Assembly (NCBI GenBank): GCA_019748095.1
Contig: JAIEQA010000032.1
Coordinates: forward strand, 16,043-80,042
Direction of reading: 5' to 3'
Length of the DNA stretch: 64,000 nucleotides
From: Caulobacteraceae bacterium
GTDB lineage: Bacteria > Pseudomonadota > Alphaproteobacteria > Caulobacterales > Caulobacteraceae
Made by a program: the position numbers and the translations under genes. The notes beneath the pieces were generated by a model. The model saw nothing but the letters and a program-made list of their open reading frames with translations, did not search any database and was not told the DNA's origin. How positions within the stretch are numbered: position 1 is the first letter of the stretch; each line of letters opens with the position of its first letter. Positions 54,715 to 64,000 of the stretch are shown here, piece by piece.

Positions 54715-55403
54715 TGACCCGCGCGGTCGCCCTTCTGGCCGCCGGTCTGCTGGGCCTGGTCGCCGCGCTCTGGACATGGACCCGCCCCGGCGATCCCGCG
54801 CTGATCCCCACGTCCGCGCCGGACCGGGTGACCGTCCATCTGCTGAACAATGGCTTCCACACCGATCTGGCCGTCCCCCGCGCGGCGCTCGAGGCCGGGG
54901 GCGGCCCCCTGGCGCAGGCCTCGCGCTCGGTCGGGCCCGGTGACTGGATCCTGATCGGCTGGGGCGATGCCAGATACTTCACCGATCCTCGGCCCATGGA
55001 GCACCGGATTCCCGACGGTCTGCGGGCCTTCTTCTGGCCGGGCAATCCGTCGGTGATCATGCTGGATCCCCAAGCCGACGATCCTTCCCTCCGGTTCCCG
55101 GCCGACCGTCGGCGGACGCTCTCCCTGTCGCCACAGGCGTTCGCGGGCCTGCATGGCCGGATCGAACAGTCGATGGCCCTGACCGGCGGCAACCCGCGCC
55201 TCGTGCTCGCCCGTCCCGGCCCGGAGGCCCGGTTTTTCGCCAGCCGCGAACATTTCTGGATCGGCTATCTCTGCAACAGCTGGACCGCGCGGGTCCTGAA
55301 CGCTGCCGGTCTGCCGGTCCGGCCTATGCGGGCGGTGACTGCAGGTGAGATCATGGCCACCATCGACCGCACAGAATTGGACACCGCCGCCCGACAGGAC
55401 TAG
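54714..55403 (+). CDS. DUF2459 (TIGR02117) family protein
   Basis: A 229-residue protein with one N-terminal membrane anchor (about 4-22). The core VHLLNNGFHTDLAVPRAAL, IGWGDARYFTD and CNSWTARVLNAAGLPVRP fits DUF2459, a family with NlpC/P60-like Cys-His pattern; a hydrolase role is possible but unproven. It overlaps the upstream secreted-protein gene by one base and lies 56 bases before rbfA. Confidence 0.85.
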   Translation: MTRAVALLAAGLLGLVAALWTWTRPGDPALIPTSAPDRVTVHLLNNGFHTDLAVPRAALEAGGGPLAQASRSVGPGDWILIGWGDARYFTDPRPMEHRIPDGLRAFFWPGNPSVIMLDPQADDPSLRFPADRRRTLSLSPQAFAGLHGRIEQSMALTGGNPRLVLARPGPEARFFASREHFWIGYLCNSWTARVLNAAGLPVRPMRAVTAGEIMATIDRTELDTAARQD

Positions 55404-55459
55404 ACCGCGCCCTCTTTTGTTTCGGCCGGGTCCGATCCCCGGCAAACAGGACGATCTGA

Positions 55460-55945
55460 ATGAGCAATCGTAAACCCAAATCCAAATCCACCGCCGGTCT
55501 GGTCAGCCAGCGCCAGCTGCGCGCCTCCGAGATGATCCGCCACGCCCTGGTCGAGGTCATGCGCGAGAACGAGATCCGCGATGAGGCCCTGGTCGGTGTC
55601 TCCGTGACGGTCACCGAGGTGCGTCTGTCTCCCGACCTGAAACACGCCACCTGCTTCGTCGAACCGCTGGGCGCGGGGATCGAGACCTCGGCGACTGCCG
55701 GACATATCGACGAGATCGTCAAGGCATTGAACGTCCATGCCAAATTCCTGCGCGGGGCGCTGGGGCGTCACATCGATATGCGGTTTACCCCCGACCTGCG
55801 TTTCCGCCACGATGAGAGCTTCGCCGCCGCCGAACGTCTGAACCGGTTGCTCGACGATCCCCGGGTGCGGGCCGACTCCTTCGTGCCGCCCGTCGAGGAT
55901 GACGAGGACGAAGCGGCCCCGGGCGCGACCGGCCCCGCGTCCTGA
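55460..55945 (+). CDS. rbfA: Ribosome-binding factor A
   Basis: A 161-residue KH-like protein for late 30S assembly and cold adaptation. The family N-terminus [17 protein letters not shown] and [19 protein letters not shown] is clear; [20 protein letters not shown] closes the domain. A short acidic tail follows. The stop overlaps truB by one base (TGATG). Confidence 0.93.
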   Translation: MSNRKPKSKSTAGLVSQRQLRASEMIRHALVEVMRENEIRDEALVGVSVTVTEVRLSPDLKHATCFVEPLGAGIETSATAGHIDEIVKALNVHAKFLRGALGRHIDMRFTPDLRFRHDESFAAAERLNRLLDDPRVRADSFVPPVEDDEDEAAPGATGPAS

Positions 55946-56877
55946 TGGGCCGCCGCAAGAAGGGCCTCGTCGTCAATGGCTGGGTCTGTCTGGACAAACC
56001 GTATGGCATGGGTTCGACCGATGCGGTGTCGAAGGTGCGCCGGCTTTTCGATGCCCAGAAGGCCGGCCATGCGGGGACGCTGGACCCGCTGGCCTCCGGC
56101 ATCCTGCCGATCGCACTCGGCGAGGCGACCAAGACCGTCCCCTTCATGATGGAGGCGCAGAAGGTCTATCGCTTCACCATCAACTGGGGTGTCTCGACCG
56201 ACAGTCTGGACCGCGAGGGCGAGATCGTCGCCCGTTCCGACGTCCGTCCGCCGGTCGAGGCGGTGCGGGCGGCGTTGCCGGTCTTCGTCGGCGAGATCGA
56301 CCAGACCCCGCCGCGCTATTCGGCCATCAAGGTGGACGGCCAGCGGGCCTATGACCTGGCCCGCGAGGGCGCGGATTTCGAACTGGAAAGCCGCCGGGTC
56401 ACCATCCATTCGGCCGAGGTCACAGACGCCCCCGACGCCGACCACGTCGAACTGACCATCCGCACCGGCAAGGGCGTCTATGTCCGCTCCCTCGCCCGCG
56501 ATCTGGCCGTCATGCTGGGAGCCGAGGGGCATGTCTCGGCCCTGCGGCGCGAGCGGGTCGGGCCGTTTTCGGTCGAGAACGCCGTCACGCTGGATTTCCT
56601 GACCGATCTGGTGCATAGGGACGCCGCCTTGGAAGGCTTACTGCCCGTTTCGACCGCCCTGGACGACATCCCGGAGCTGGCCATCACGGAACAGGACGCT
56701 TTCTCGCTTCGGCAGGGACGGCCGATCGTTCTGCTCCCCCGACAGGTTGAAACCCTGAAGAGCCGTCTTCGCGACGGCTCTCGTACCGTTTCCGCCTTTC
56801 AGGGACAGACCCTCGTCGCTCTCGGTCAGTTGCGGGCCGGCCGGCTAGAACCCGACCGCGTATTCAATCTCCAATAA
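55945..56877 (+). CDS. truB: tRNA pseudouridine55 synthase TruB
   Basis: A 310-residue enzyme making pseudouridine 55 in the T-loop of tRNAs. Catalytic Asp lies in [17 protein letters not shown]; substrate loop [17 protein letters not shown] starts the domain. C-terminal PUA-like region is present. Its TAA is shared with the rpsO ribosome-binding site (TAAGGAG), coupling the two. Confidence 0.95.
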   Translation: MGRRKKGLVVNGWVCLDKPYGMGSTDAVSKVRRLFDAQKAGHAGTLDPLASGILPIALGEATKTVPFMMEAQKVYRFTINWGVSTDSLDREGEIVARSDVRPPVEAVRAALPVFVGEIDQTPPRYSAIKVDGQRAYDLAREGADFELESRRVTIHSAEVTDAPDADHVELTIRTGKGVYVRSLARDLAVMLGAEGHVSALRRERVGPFSVENAVTLDFLTDLVHRDAALEGLLPVSTALDDIPELAITEQDAFSLRQGRPIVLLPRQVETLKSRLRDGSRTVSAFQGQTLVALGQLRAGRLEPDRVFNLQ

Positions 56878-56888
56878 GGAGTTACACG

Positions 56889-57158
56889 ATGTCGATTACG
56901 CCCGAGCGTAAGAACGAAGTCATCGCCGAGAACGCCCGCTCCGCAGGCGACACCGGTTCGGCCGAGGTCCAGGTCGCGATCCTTTCGGAACGCATCGCCA
57001 ACCTCACCGAGCACTTCAAGACGCACAAGAAGGACAACCACTCGCGCCGCGGCCTGCTCAAGATGGTTTCGCAGCGCCGTCGCCTTCTGGACCACCTGAC
57101 CAAGGTCGATAAGGAGCGCTACACCGCCCTGATCACCAAGCTGAACCTGCGCCGCTAG
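56889..57158 (+). CDS. rpsO: 30S ribosomal protein S15
   Basis: An 89-residue S15, a primary 16S rRNA-binding protein. It carries [11 protein letters not shown] at the start, [27 protein letters not shown] and [19 protein letters not shown] strong Shine-Dalgarno (AAGGAG at 56876-56881) overlaps the truB stop. A terminator follows and then pnp, the universal order. Confidence 0.97.
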   Translation: MSITPERKNEVIAENARSAGDTGSAEVQVAILSERIANLTEHFKTHKKDNHSRRGLLKMVSQRRRLLDHLTKVDKERYTALITKLNLRR

Positions 57159-57180
57159 GCGCAAGTCGCGGAACGATTTC

Positions 57181-57209
57181 GAGGCGCGGGCCATGTCCGC
57201 GCCTCTTTC
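57181..57209 (+). terminator. Terminator-like hairpin after rpsO
   Basis: A 9-bp perfect stem (57181-57189 with 57197-57205, GAGGCGCGG) with a 7-base loop and a weak TTTCC tail. It lies between rpsO and pnp and probably ends part of the transcripts. Confidence 0.65.
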
Positions 57210-57263
57210 CGTATCCTAAAGACCGGCGCGCCGCCGTTGTATCGGCGCATGACGCGAGGGCCA

Positions 57264-57293
57264 GATCGGTCCTCATTTATTCCCGGACCGATC
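57264..57293 (+). promoter_or_regulatory. pnp leader hairpin
   Basis: A 9-bp perfect stem (57264-57272 with 57285-57293, GATCGGTCC) with a 12-base AU-rich loop, 104 bases before the pnp ATG, without a U-tract. In enterics a pnp leader hairpin is cut by RNase III and used for autoregulation; the same role is possible here. Confidence 0.5.
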
Positions 57294-57396
57294 GCCATGG
57301 GGCGGCGGTTCATGGATCGAAGGACTGAACGCCCGACGCTCCACCCACTGATGGGACCCCGTGCGGAATCCGCCCGCGGGATACGAAAGACGAAAC

Positions 57397-59643
57397 ATGT
57401 TCGATATCAAACGCAAGACGATCGACTGGGCCGGACGCCCGCTGACCCTGGAAACGGGCCGCATCGCCCGCCAGGCCGATGGTGCCGTCCTGGCCACCTA
57501 CGGCGAGACCGTTGTCCTCGCCACTGTCGTCTACGGCCGCGCGCCCAAGCCGGGCCTGGATTTCTTCCCGCTGACCGTCAACTACCAGGAAAAGACCTTC
57601 GCCGCCGGCAAGATCCCGGGTGGCTATTTCAAGCGTGAAGGCCGTCCGACCGAGAAGGAGACCCTGGTCTCGCGCCTGATCGACCGTCCGATCCGCCCCC
57701 TGTTCGTCAAGGGCTTCAAGAACGAGACCCAGGTCGTCATCACCGTGCTGCAGCACGATCTGGAGAACGATCCGGACATCGTCGGCATGGTTGCCACCTC
57801 GGCGGCCCTGACCCTGTCGGGCGTGCCCTTCATGGGCCCGATCGGTGCCGCGCGCGTCGGCTATATCGACGGCGAGTTCGTGCTGAACCCGACCCTGGAC
57901 CAACTGCCGGAGTCGCAGCTGGATCTGGTCGTCGCGGGCACCAAGGACGCCCTGATGATGGTCGAGTCCGAAGCCAAGGAACTGTCCGAGCAGGTCATGC
58001 TGGACGCCCTGATGTTCGCCCACCGCGGCATGCAGCCGGTTATCGACGCCATCATCGAAATGGCCGAGCACGCCGCCAAGGATCCGTTCGACTTCCAGGC
58101 CGAGGATCACTCGGGCGTCGTCACCCAGATCCAGTCGCTGGTCGGCGAGGACATCAAGGCCGCCTATACCCACCCCGGCAAGCATGCCCGTCATGAGGCC
58201 GTCGGTGCCGCCAAGAAGAAGGCGTCGGCTGCTCTGGTGAAGACCGACGAGAATCCGGACGGCGTCGATGCCGCCAAGTTCGGCGTGGCCTGGAAGGAAT
58301 GCGAAGCCCACGTCCTGCGTCGCGACATCATCGACAACGCCCATCGCGTTGACGGCCGTGCGCTCGACAAGGTCCGCGATATCGTCTCGGAAGTCGGCAT
58401 CTTCCCGCGCACCCACGGTTCGGCCCTGTTCACCCGCGGTGAAACCCAGGCCATCGTGGTCGCCACGCTCGGCACCGGCGAGGACGAGCAGTACGTCGAC
58501 GCCCTGTCGGGGACGTACAAGGAGAAGTTCCTCCTGCACTACAACTTCCCTCCCTATTCGGTCGGCGAGACCGGTCGGATGGGTGGCGCGGGCCGTCGGG
58601 AAATCGGTCACGGCAAGCTGGCGTGGCGGGCGATCCGTCCGATGCTGCCGACCGCCGAGGAGTTCCCCTACACGATCCGCATCGTGTCGGAGATCACCGA
58701 GTCCAACGGTTCGTCCTCCATGGCTTCGGTCTGCGGTGCCTCGCTGGCGCTGATGGACGCGGGCGTGCCCCTGAAGAAGCCCGTCTCGGGCATCGCCATG
58801 GGGCTGATCCTGGAGCCGTCGGGCGAGTTCGCCATCCTGTCCGACATCCTCGGTGACGAAGATCACCTGGGCGACATGGACTTCAAGGTCGCCGGCACCC
58901 GTGACGGCATCACCTCGCTGCAGATGGACATCAAGGTCGCCGGCATCACCGAAGAGATCATGAAGAAGGCGATCGCCCAGGCCTCGGCCGGCCGTCTTCA
59001 CATCCTCGACGAGATGGACAAGGCCATCGACGGTGCCCGCACCGAACTGGGCGAATACGCGCCCAAGATCGAGTCCATCAAGGTCCCGGTCGACAAGATC
59101 CGCGACATCATCGGCACCGGCGGCAAGATCATCCGCGAGATCGTCGAGAAGACCGGCGCCAAGATCAACATCGAGGACGACGGCACGGTGAAGATCGCTG
59201 CCTCGGACCAGGAGAAGATCGACGCCGCCAAGAATTGGATCTCCTCGATCGTGTCCGAGCCCGAGCCCGGCATGATCTACTCCGGCAAGGTCGTGAAGGT
59301 CGTCGATTTCGGCGCCTTCGTGAACTTCTTCGGGGCCAAGGACGGTCTTGTGCACGTGTCCCAGATCGGTCTGGAACGCGTCGCCAACCCGGCCGACGTC
59401 CTGTCGGAAGGCCAGGAGGTCAAGGTCAAGTTCCTCGGCTTCGACGATCGCGGCAAGACCAAGCTGTCGATGAAGGTCGTCGATCAGGCCACCGGTGAGG
59501 ACCTGACCGACAAGATCAATGCCGAGCGCGCCGAACGCGGCGAGCCCCCCCTGACCGAAGATACCGGCGGTGGCGGCAAGAAGCGTGAGGGCGGCGGAGA
59601 CCGGGGCGGTGATCGCGGTCGCGGCCGCAGCCGTCGCGACTGA
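57397..59643 (+). CDS. pnp: Polyribonucleotide nucleotidyltransferase
   Basis: A 748-residue phosphorolytic 3'-5' exoribonuclease of the RNA degradosome. Two RNase PH-like domains (about 10-235 and 320-540) flank a helical linker. The second includes [18 protein letters not shown] and [19 protein letters not shown], with the catalytic Asp residues. KH domain (about 555-615; [15 protein letters not shown]) and S1 domain (about 622-690) follow, with a Gly/Arg/Asp-rich tail that could bind RNase E or RNA. ATG at 57397 gives the standard [16 protein letters not shown]-terminus. Confidence 0.97.
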   Translation: MFDIKRKTIDWAGRPLTLETGRIARQADGAVLATYGETVVLATVVYGRAPKPGLDFFPLTVNYQEKTFAAGKIPGGYFKREGRPTEKETLVSRLIDRPIRPLFVKGFKNETQVVITVLQHDLENDPDIVGMVATSAALTLSGVPFMGPIGAARVGYIDGEFVLNPTLDQLPESQLDLVVAGTKDALMMVESEAKELSEQVMLDALMFAHRGMQPVIDAIIEMAEHAAKDPFDFQAEDHSGVVTQIQSLVGEDIKAAYTHPGKHARHEAVGAAKKKASAALVKTDENPDGVDAAKFGVAWKECEAHVLRRDIIDNAHRVDGRALDKVRDIVSEVGIFPRTHGSALFTRGETQAIVVATLGTGEDEQYVDALSGTYKEKFLLHYNFPPYSVGETGRMGGAGRREIGHGKLAWRAIRPMLPTAEEFPYTIRIVSEITESNGSSSMASVCGASLALMDAGVPLKKPVSGIAMGLILEPSGEFAILSDILGDEDHLGDMDFKVAGTRDGITSLQMDIKVAGITEEIMKKAIAQASAGRLHILDEMDKAIDGARTELGEYAPKIESIKVPVDKIRDIIGTGGKIIREIVEKTGAKINIEDDGTVKIAASDQEKIDAAKNWISSIVSEPEPGMIYSGKVVKVVDFGAFVNFFGAKDGLVHVSQIGLERVANPADVLSEGQEVKVKFLGFDDRGKTKLSMKVVDQATGEDLTDKINAERAERGEPPLTEDTGGGGKKREGGGDRGGDRGRGRSRRD

Positions 59644-59671
59644 TCCCCGGCGTCATCGCTGAAATGAAGAG

Positions 59672-59701
59672 AGGCCCCGCTGGCGACAGCGGGGCCTTTT
59701 T
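59672..59701 (+). terminator. Rho-independent terminator after pnp
   Basis: An 11-bp perfect stem (59672-59682 with 59687-59697) closed by a GCGA tetraloop and a five-T tract. It closes the long rimP-pnp gene block. Confidence 0.9.
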
Positions 59702-59739
59702 CGTGTCACGATCTGCTCAATCTGGAACAGGCTGACAGA

Positions 59740-60447
59740 ATGCCACCGGCAGATGATCTCGGCGGGCCATCGTTAGTCCAGCGCGCGAGCAGCGGGCGGC
59801 TTCGACGAGGCTTATTTTGGCGCGAGCCGTCGTTAGTGTTGATCTTCATCTTCGCCGGGGCCTTTGTCGCGCAAGCCGTTACCGGCGGGCCAATGTCTTG
59901 GGGGCTTTCCGGTCAAGCCCTCGCCGATGGGCGTTGGCACGTCGTCATTTCCCATATGCTCGCCCATGCAGGTCTTGGACACCTGTTTGCGAATGGTTCG
60001 GCCCTGCTGGCCCTTACACCGATCGTGGTCAGGCGCTTCGGCCATGACCGGTCAGGATGGGCAAGGTACGGTCTTCTTTTTGCGGGATCGGGGTTTGTCG
60101 GTGCCCTAGCCTTTGTTGTCGCCCATCTTGCCGACGGCGTGCCGATGGTCGGCGCATCAGGCGCGATCTGCGGCTTGTGGGGAGCCGTGGCGCGCATCCG
60201 GCCGGAGGGCGGCTTCGCCTCCTTGTGGTCACGTCAGGTCGGGGGCCACACGAAGGCTTTCGCGATCAGCAATGCTGTTGTGTTCGGCATCGTATACCTG
60301 CTCGTCAGCATGAGCGGCGGCACGGGTGGAATTGCCTCGGAAGCCCACGTGGGCGGTTTCGCCTTCGGTCTTCTTGCCACGCCCTGGCTCGCGCCCCTTG
60401 CCGGACGAACCGTTGAGCATACAACATTCAATCCTTCCTCTGGCTGA
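59740..60447 (+). CDS. Rhomboid-family intramembrane serine protease
   Basis: A 235-residue protein with six likely transmembrane helices. Catalytic Ser140 lies in GASGAICG and His203 in EAHVGGFAFG, the rhomboid Ser-His dyad. HMLAHAGLGHLFANG supplies the conserved His and Asn in helix 2. So an active protease is expected. Substrates are unknown. It stands alone between the pnp terminator and a convergent lipoprotein gene. Confidence 0.92.
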   Translation: MPPADDLGGPSLVQRASSGRLRRGLFWREPSLVLIFIFAGAFVAQAVTGGPMSWGLSGQALADGRWHVVISHMLAHAGLGHLFANGSALLALTPIVVRRFGHDRSGWARYGLLFAGSGFVGALAFVVAHLADGVPMVGASGAICGLWGAVARIRPEGGFASLWSRQVGGHTKAFAISNAVVFGIVYLLVSMSGGTGGIASEAHVGGFAFGLLATPWLAPLAGRTVEHTTFNPSSG

Positions 60448-60526
60448 CGGCTGCTCGGTCCTGGCCCCGATCAGAACGGCGGCCCTTCCAACCAGACACG
60501 CGCTCGCCGGAGGATGACGAAAGTGT

Positions 60527-60904
60527 CTACGCCTCACACTCCGCCGGCTTCGCCTCGTCCAGCCCGTACTGAGCGCAAGCCCGGTCGATTTCGTCCTGGA
60601 TCAGGGCGCAGGGATTGTCGGCATGGCAGGGCGGACGGGTCGCCGGGCTGACGGCGATGCAGCGCTCGACCAGCCGGGCTGAAGCGGCTGCACCAAGGGT
60701 CGATCGGCAGGGAGGGCTCTGATCCGAACCGGCCGGCACCTGTTCCTGGGGTGGGGCGTCGGCGGGCATTATGGCCGGCACCGCTGCGATTTCAGGCGCA
60801 GCAGTCGTGCTCCCGGCCGGTTCGGCTGCGGGTTCGGACTGGTCACAGGCCGCGACCAGCAGGCTGGCGGCGATCAGGACGAGGGACAGGCGGGTGCGTG
60901 ACAT
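60527..60904 (-). CDS. Cys-rich lipoprotein, unknown function
   Basis: A 125-residue lipoprotein with signal peptide and lipobox LVAAC (Cys at 20). A Pro/Ala-rich linker (about 22-65) precedes a small C-terminal region with six cysteines (PPCRS, ERCI, PPCHAD, NPCALI, RACAQ, AECEA), probably disulfide-bonded in the periplasm. I do not recognise the family. It follows rph on the same strand after 108 bases. Confidence 0.7.
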   Translation of the reverse strand: MSRTRLSLVLIAASLLVAACDQSEPAAEPAGSTTAAPEIAAVPAIMPADAPPQEQVPAGSDQSPPCRSTLGAAASARLVERCIAVSPATRPPCHADNPCALIQDEIDRACAQYGLDEAKPAECEA

Positions 60905-61012
60905 GGTGGGCTCTCCGGACGGCCGAGGCCCGGACGATGCGCGGGTTCGTCTCACGGGGGAAGCCCGCCGGATGCGAAGCCTCAACGAGCACAACCTATT
61001 GAGAGCTCACAT

Positions 61013-61747
61013 TCAGGCCTGACGGGCGAGTGCTGCGTCCACCGCAGTCTTCTGCAGGGCGAACAGGTCCTTGCACCCCAGCTCGGCCAGTTCGAACAGC
61101 CGGTCGAACTCGGGGCGCGAGAAGCCCCGCTTCTCGCCCGTCGCCTGGATCTCGACGATGGTTCCCGCGCCGGTCAGGACGAAATTTCCGTCGGCCTCGG
61201 CGTTGGAGTCTTCCTCATAGTCGAGGTCCAGCACCGGAGTGTCGGCAAAGACCCCACAGGAGACGGCCGCGACCTGATCGAGGATCGGATCAGCCTTCAG
61301 AACGCCCTCGGCACGCAGATAGCCGAGCGCCGAGGCCATGGCGACCCAGGCCCCGGTGATCGCGGCTGTGCGCGTCCCGCCATCGGCCTGGATGACGTCG
61401 CAGTCGATCAGCACCTGACGCTCGCCCAGCGCCTTCAGATCGACAACCGCCCGCAGGGACCGGCCGATCAGCCGCTGGATCTCCTGGGTGCGTCCGCTCT
61501 GTTTGCCGGCCGCCGCCTCGCGACGGCCGCGGGTGTGGGTGGCGCGGGGCAGCATGCCGTACTCGGCCGTGACCCAGCCCGCCCCCTTGCCGCGCATCCA
61601 GCCGGGAACGTTCTCCTCGACCGAGGCGGTCACCAGCACCTTCGTATGGCCGAACGAGACCATGCACGAGCCTTCCGCATAGCGGTTGACGCCCGTTGCG
61701 AGGGTCACGGCGCGGAGCTGTTCGGGGGTGCGGTCAGAGGGGCGCAT
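61013..61747 (-). CDS. rph: Ribonuclease PH
   Basis: A 244-residue phosphorolytic exoribonuclease that trims the 3' end of tRNA precursors. [14 protein letters not shown] starts it; [54 protein letters not shown] and [19 protein letters not shown] are all typical. It is divergent from hrcA with 110 bases between starts, a standard alphaproteobacterial arrangement. Confidence 0.96.
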   Translation of the reverse strand: MRPSDRTPEQLRAVTLATGVNRYAEGSCMVSFGHTKVLVTASVEENVPGWMRGKGAGWVTAEYGMLPRATHTRGRREAAAGKQSGRTQEIQRLIGRSLRAVVDLKALGERQVLIDCDVIQADGGTRTAAITGAWVAMASALGYLRAEGVLKADPILDQVAAVSCGVFADTPVLDLDYEEDSNAEADGNFVLTGAGTIVEIQATGEKRGFSRPEFDRLFELAELGCKDLFALQKTAVDAALARQA

Positions 61748-61857
61748 GAAGAAATCCTGGAATGTCGCGAAGGCGTTGGCGTATTGGGCCGGGCTGCTTA
61801 TCCTGAATGGGTGAGCCTGTATCCCCCCTACACCCCTGTGCGATCGCGATCCGCATC

Positions 61858-62946
61858 ATGACGCTGCCGGCAGGCCCGCTGATGACGCCCCACTATGCCG
61901 GTCTGACCGCGCTGGACCAGCGCGCCCGCGACATCTTCCGCAGTGTGGTGGAGACCTATCTGGAGACGGGCGAGCCGGTGGGGTCGCGCACCGTCTCGCG
62001 CGGCGGGGTGCATCTGTCGCCGGCCTCGATCCGCAACACCATGCAGGACCTGACCCTGGCCGGCCTGCTGGCGGCGCCCCATACCTCGGCCGGCCGGATT
62101 CCGACCCATGCCGGTTTGCGCCTGTTCGTCGACGGTCTGCTGGAGATCGGCGACATCGGCTCGGAAGAGCGACGCGAGATCGACGCCCGCCTGATCGGGC
62201 GCGGAAAGGGATTCGAGGAGGCCCTGAGCGAGGCTTCGGCCCTGCTGTCGGGTCTGGCGGGCGGGGCCGGGATCGTGGCCAGTCCGGTGCGGGACGCGGG
62301 CGTCAAACATGTGGAGTTTGTCGCTCTCGGGTCCGGTCAGGCTCTTGCGGTTCTGGTCGCCGACGACGGCACGGTCGAGAACCGGCTGATGCCGTTGGCC
62401 GCAGGCGTGACCCCCTCGACCCTGCAGGAAGCCTCCAACTTCCTGAACGCGCGACTGAAAGGCCGCCGCCTGTCCGAGGCGCGTCAGGAGATGGGGACGG
62501 AGTTGACCGCCGCGCGTCAGGAGCTGGACGCCGCCGCCGCCCGATTGGTGGAGGAGGGTCTGGCGGCCTGGTCTGGCGGCCCGGACCGTCAGCGCTCCCT
62601 GATCGTGCGGGGCCGGGCCAATCTGTTGCAGGACGCCGGTGCCTCGGAGGATCTGGAACGCGTCCGGGTTCTGTTCGACGATCTGGAGCAGAAGGAACAA
62701 CTGATCGGCCTGCTGGACGGGGTGGATGCGGCCCAGGGCGTGCGCATTTTCATCGGGGCAGAAACGCGACTGTTTTCGCTTTCGGGTTCCGCCGTCGTCG
62801 CGGCACCCTATATGACGGGCCGACAGCGGGTTCTGGGCGCCATCGGCGTGATCGGACCCGCGCGACTGAACTATGCCCGCATCATCCCGTTGGTGGACTA
62901 CACCGCCCGGGTGCTGGGGCGCATCCTGGACGGACAAGACACGTGA
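61858..62946 (+). CDS. hrcA: Heat-inducible transcription repressor HrcA
   Basis: A 362-residue repressor of groESL-type heat-shock operons, binding CIRCE elements. The N-terminal winged helix is [47 protein letters not shown]; a GAF-like middle and a C-terminal [28 protein letters not shown] segment follow. No CIRCE copy was seen upstream, so hrcA itself may be controlled by sigma32, as in Caulobacter (established for hrcA-grpE). Start ATG at 61858; another at 61882 is possible. It overlaps grpE by 4 bases. Confidence 0.93.
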   Translation: MTLPAGPLMTPHYAGLTALDQRARDIFRSVVETYLETGEPVGSRTVSRGGVHLSPASIRNTMQDLTLAGLLAAPHTSAGRIPTHAGLRLFVDGLLEIGDIGSEERREIDARLIGRGKGFEEALSEASALLSGLAGGAGIVASPVRDAGVKHVEFVALGSGQALAVLVADDGTVENRLMPLAAGVTPSTLQEASNFLNARLKGRRLSEARQEMGTELTAARQELDAAAARLVEEGLAAWSGGPDRQRSLIVRGRANLLQDAGASEDLERVRVLFDDLEQKEQLIGLLDGVDAAQGVRIFIGAETRLFSLSGSAVVAAPYMTGRQRVLGAIGVIGPARLNYARIIPLVDYTARVLGRILDGQDT

Positions 62947-63572
62947 CTGACACCCAAGACCCGAACGACCTTGAAGCCCGGCTGGACGAGGCCCTCGCCA
63001 ATGCGGAGGCCGGTCTTGACCGCGATCCGGACAATCTGGCTCCGCTAGACGCCGTGATCGCCGAGCGGGACCAATGGAAGGACCGCGCCCTGCGCGCTGC
63101 GGCCGAGGCCGACAACGTCAAGCGGCGCACCGAAACCCAGATGAACGACGCGCGCGCCTTCGCCATCCAGAGGTTCGCCAAGGATCTGCTGGGCGTGGCC
63201 GACAATCTGGAACGCGCCCTGATGGCCGCGCCCAAGAACGCCGATGCCGGTGAGGCCGGTCTGGTGACGGGTCTGGAACTGACCCAGAAATCCCTGCTGC
63301 AGGCGTTCGAGACCAATGGCCTCAAGCGGGTCGCGCCGGGACCCGGCGACACCTTCGACCCCCACCTGCATCAGGCCATGATGGAACAGCCCTCGACCGA
63401 GGTGCCCGGCGGCAGCGTGCTCCAGACCATGCAGGCCGGCTACGAACTGTTCGGCCGCACCGTGCGCCCCGCCATGGTGGTGGTGGCGGCCAAGGGGTCG
63501 GGGCCGCAAGGGGCCAATCCCTATGGCACGGCTCCGGTTGACAGCGGCGGCACCTTCGACGGCACGGCCTGA
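62943..63572 (+). CDS. grpE: Nucleotide exchange factor GrpE
   Basis: A 209-residue cochaperone that releases ADP from DnaK. The long helix ([45 protein letters not shown]) and the C-terminal beta-wing ([48 protein letters not shown]) are clear. It starts with GTG (GTGA overlap with the hrcA stop). dnaK is not in the window. Confidence 0.95.
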   Translation: MTDTQDPNDLEARLDEALANAEAGLDRDPDNLAPLDAVIAERDQWKDRALRAAAEADNVKRRTETQMNDARAFAIQRFAKDLLGVADNLERALMAAPKNADAGEAGLVTGLELTQKSLLQAFETNGLKRVAPGPGDTFDPHLHQAMMEQPSTEVPGGSVLQTMQAGYELFGRTVRPAMVVVAAKGSGPQGANPYGTAPVDSGGTFDGTA

Positions 63573-63579
63573 GCTGGCT

Positions 63580-63614
63580 CCGCCCTGCCCCTGCGAGCCG
63601 CAGGGGCAGGGCGG
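63580..63614. terminator. Bidirectional hairpin terminator
   Basis: A perfect 15-bp GC stem (63580-63594 with 63600-63614) around a five-base loop lies between the convergent grpE and dienelactone hydrolase genes. No U-tract follows on either side, so the strength is uncertain, but the place suits a shared terminator. Confidence 0.65.
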
Positions 63615-63619
63615 TGGGC

Positions 63620-64000
63620 CTACTTCAGCTTCGCGTCAAACAGGGCCAACAGGCGCGCCCAGCCATCCGCCGCTTCAGCCGCCCGGTAGGAGGCGCGGTA
63701 GTCGGCGTGGAAGCCATGCGGGGCACCCGGATATAGTTTGATCCCGCTTTCGGTGGCCCCGGCGGCTTCCAGCGCCGCCTGCATGGCCGCCACGGTGTCG
63801 TTGGGAATGCCGCCGTCGGCAGAGCCATAGTTGCCGATCACCACGCCTTTCAGTTCGTCTGCGAGATCGACCGGGAAGGGGGCTCCGGCGGCCCGCTGTT
63901 CCGGGGTGGCGTTCGGGGTGGGAGCCAGACGCCCGTACCAGGCCACGCCGGCATCGATGGCGGTGAACCGCGCCGCCGCCTGCCACACCACCTTGCCGCC
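63620..64000 (-). CDS. Dienelactone hydrolase family protein, partial
   Basis: The C-terminal 126 residues of an alpha/beta-hydrolase; the gene runs off the right edge of the window. GVAWYGRLAP, LKGVVIGNYGSADGGIP (acidic residue of the triad) and YPGAPHGFHADYR (catalytic His) are typical of the dienelactone hydrolase family. The nucleophile Cys/Ser is in the missing part. An internal GTG is not a likely true start, since the frame is open to base 64000. Confidence 0.88.
   Translation of the reverse strand, partial: GGKVVWQAAARFTAIDAGVAWYGRLAPTPNATPEQRAAGAPFPVDLADELKGVVIGNYGSADGGIPNDTVAAMQAALEAAGATESGIKLYPGAPHGFHADYRASYRAAEAADGWARLLALFDAKLK

Noticed and set aside
61748..61857. Possible CIRCE element before hrcA
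   Set aside because: No TTAGCACTC-N9-GAGTGCTAA or close variant was seen in the rph-hrcA gap.
1..64000. CRISPR arrays, insertion sequences, tRNA or rRNA genes, prophage
   Set aside because: No regularly spaced direct repeats, transposase or integrase frames, cloverleaf-like sequences or phage genes were found by reading.

Overview
The window is GC-rich, densely packed chromosomal DNA from an alphaproteobacterium of the family Caulobacteraceae. It is most like Brevundimonas; I judge this from gene order and gene content, not from a database search. I see no phage, transposase, plasmid, CRISPR or rRNA/tRNA genes. About 63 genes can be supported, nearly all of them core housekeeping functions.

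The organising feature is the likely chromosome replication origin at about 21.8-22.3 kb, between hemE (leftward) and the PEP-synthase regulator gene (rightward). This is the position of Cori in Caulobacter crescentus. The gap carries DnaA-like boxes, two CtrA-like split motifs and a GANTC methylation site. To its left, transcribed away from it, are hemE-hemH-hemJ, rho, mnmE, mnmG, rsmG, parA and parB. Two perfect parS sites (15.7 and 17.4 kb) and one near-perfect site (12.95 kb) lie among them. To its right, also transcribed away, are ppsR, maf, aroE, coaE and dnaQ in an overlapping operon.

Layout. 0-6 kb: exonuclease III, an SLC13-type permease, lipoprotein, a CenR-like response regulator, YggS, a ThiE/TenI-like protein and an NtrZ-like periplasmic protein. 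6-11 kb: DUF3576 lipoprotein, leuS-lptE-holA. 11-22 kb: the parB-to-hemE origin-proximal block. 22-32 kb: the ppsR-dnaQ operon, secB, timA-mltA, a BLUF blue-light sensor, a HerA-like ATPase and an AI-2E family exporter. 32-44 kb: the 180-kDa type NAD-glutamate dehydrogenase with a stress protein, then nfu-tsaB-rimI-fur-miaB-phoH-ybeY-lnt and an XRE regulator. 44.8-47.6 kb: a lipoprotein with a toxin-like tail, coaBC, dut and a small membrane protein. 47.7-59.7 kb: the translation/RNA operon rimP-nusA-ylxR-infB, two small genes, then rbfA-truB-rpsO-pnp. 59.7-64 kb: rhomboid protease, Cys-rich lipoprotein, rph, and hrcA-grpE diverging from rph, ending in a truncated dienelactone hydrolase gene.

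Genes are commonly coupled by ATGA or TGATG overlaps, and several starts are GTG or TTG. Intergenic gaps are few. They hold Rho-independent terminators, leader hairpins before rimP and pnp, and several multi-hairpin palindromic elements that look like dispersed repeats. The least ordinary items are the putative origin with a possible leader peptide ahead of hemE, the parS cluster, the BLUF photoreceptor, and the lipoprotein with a polymorphic-toxin-like C-terminus.
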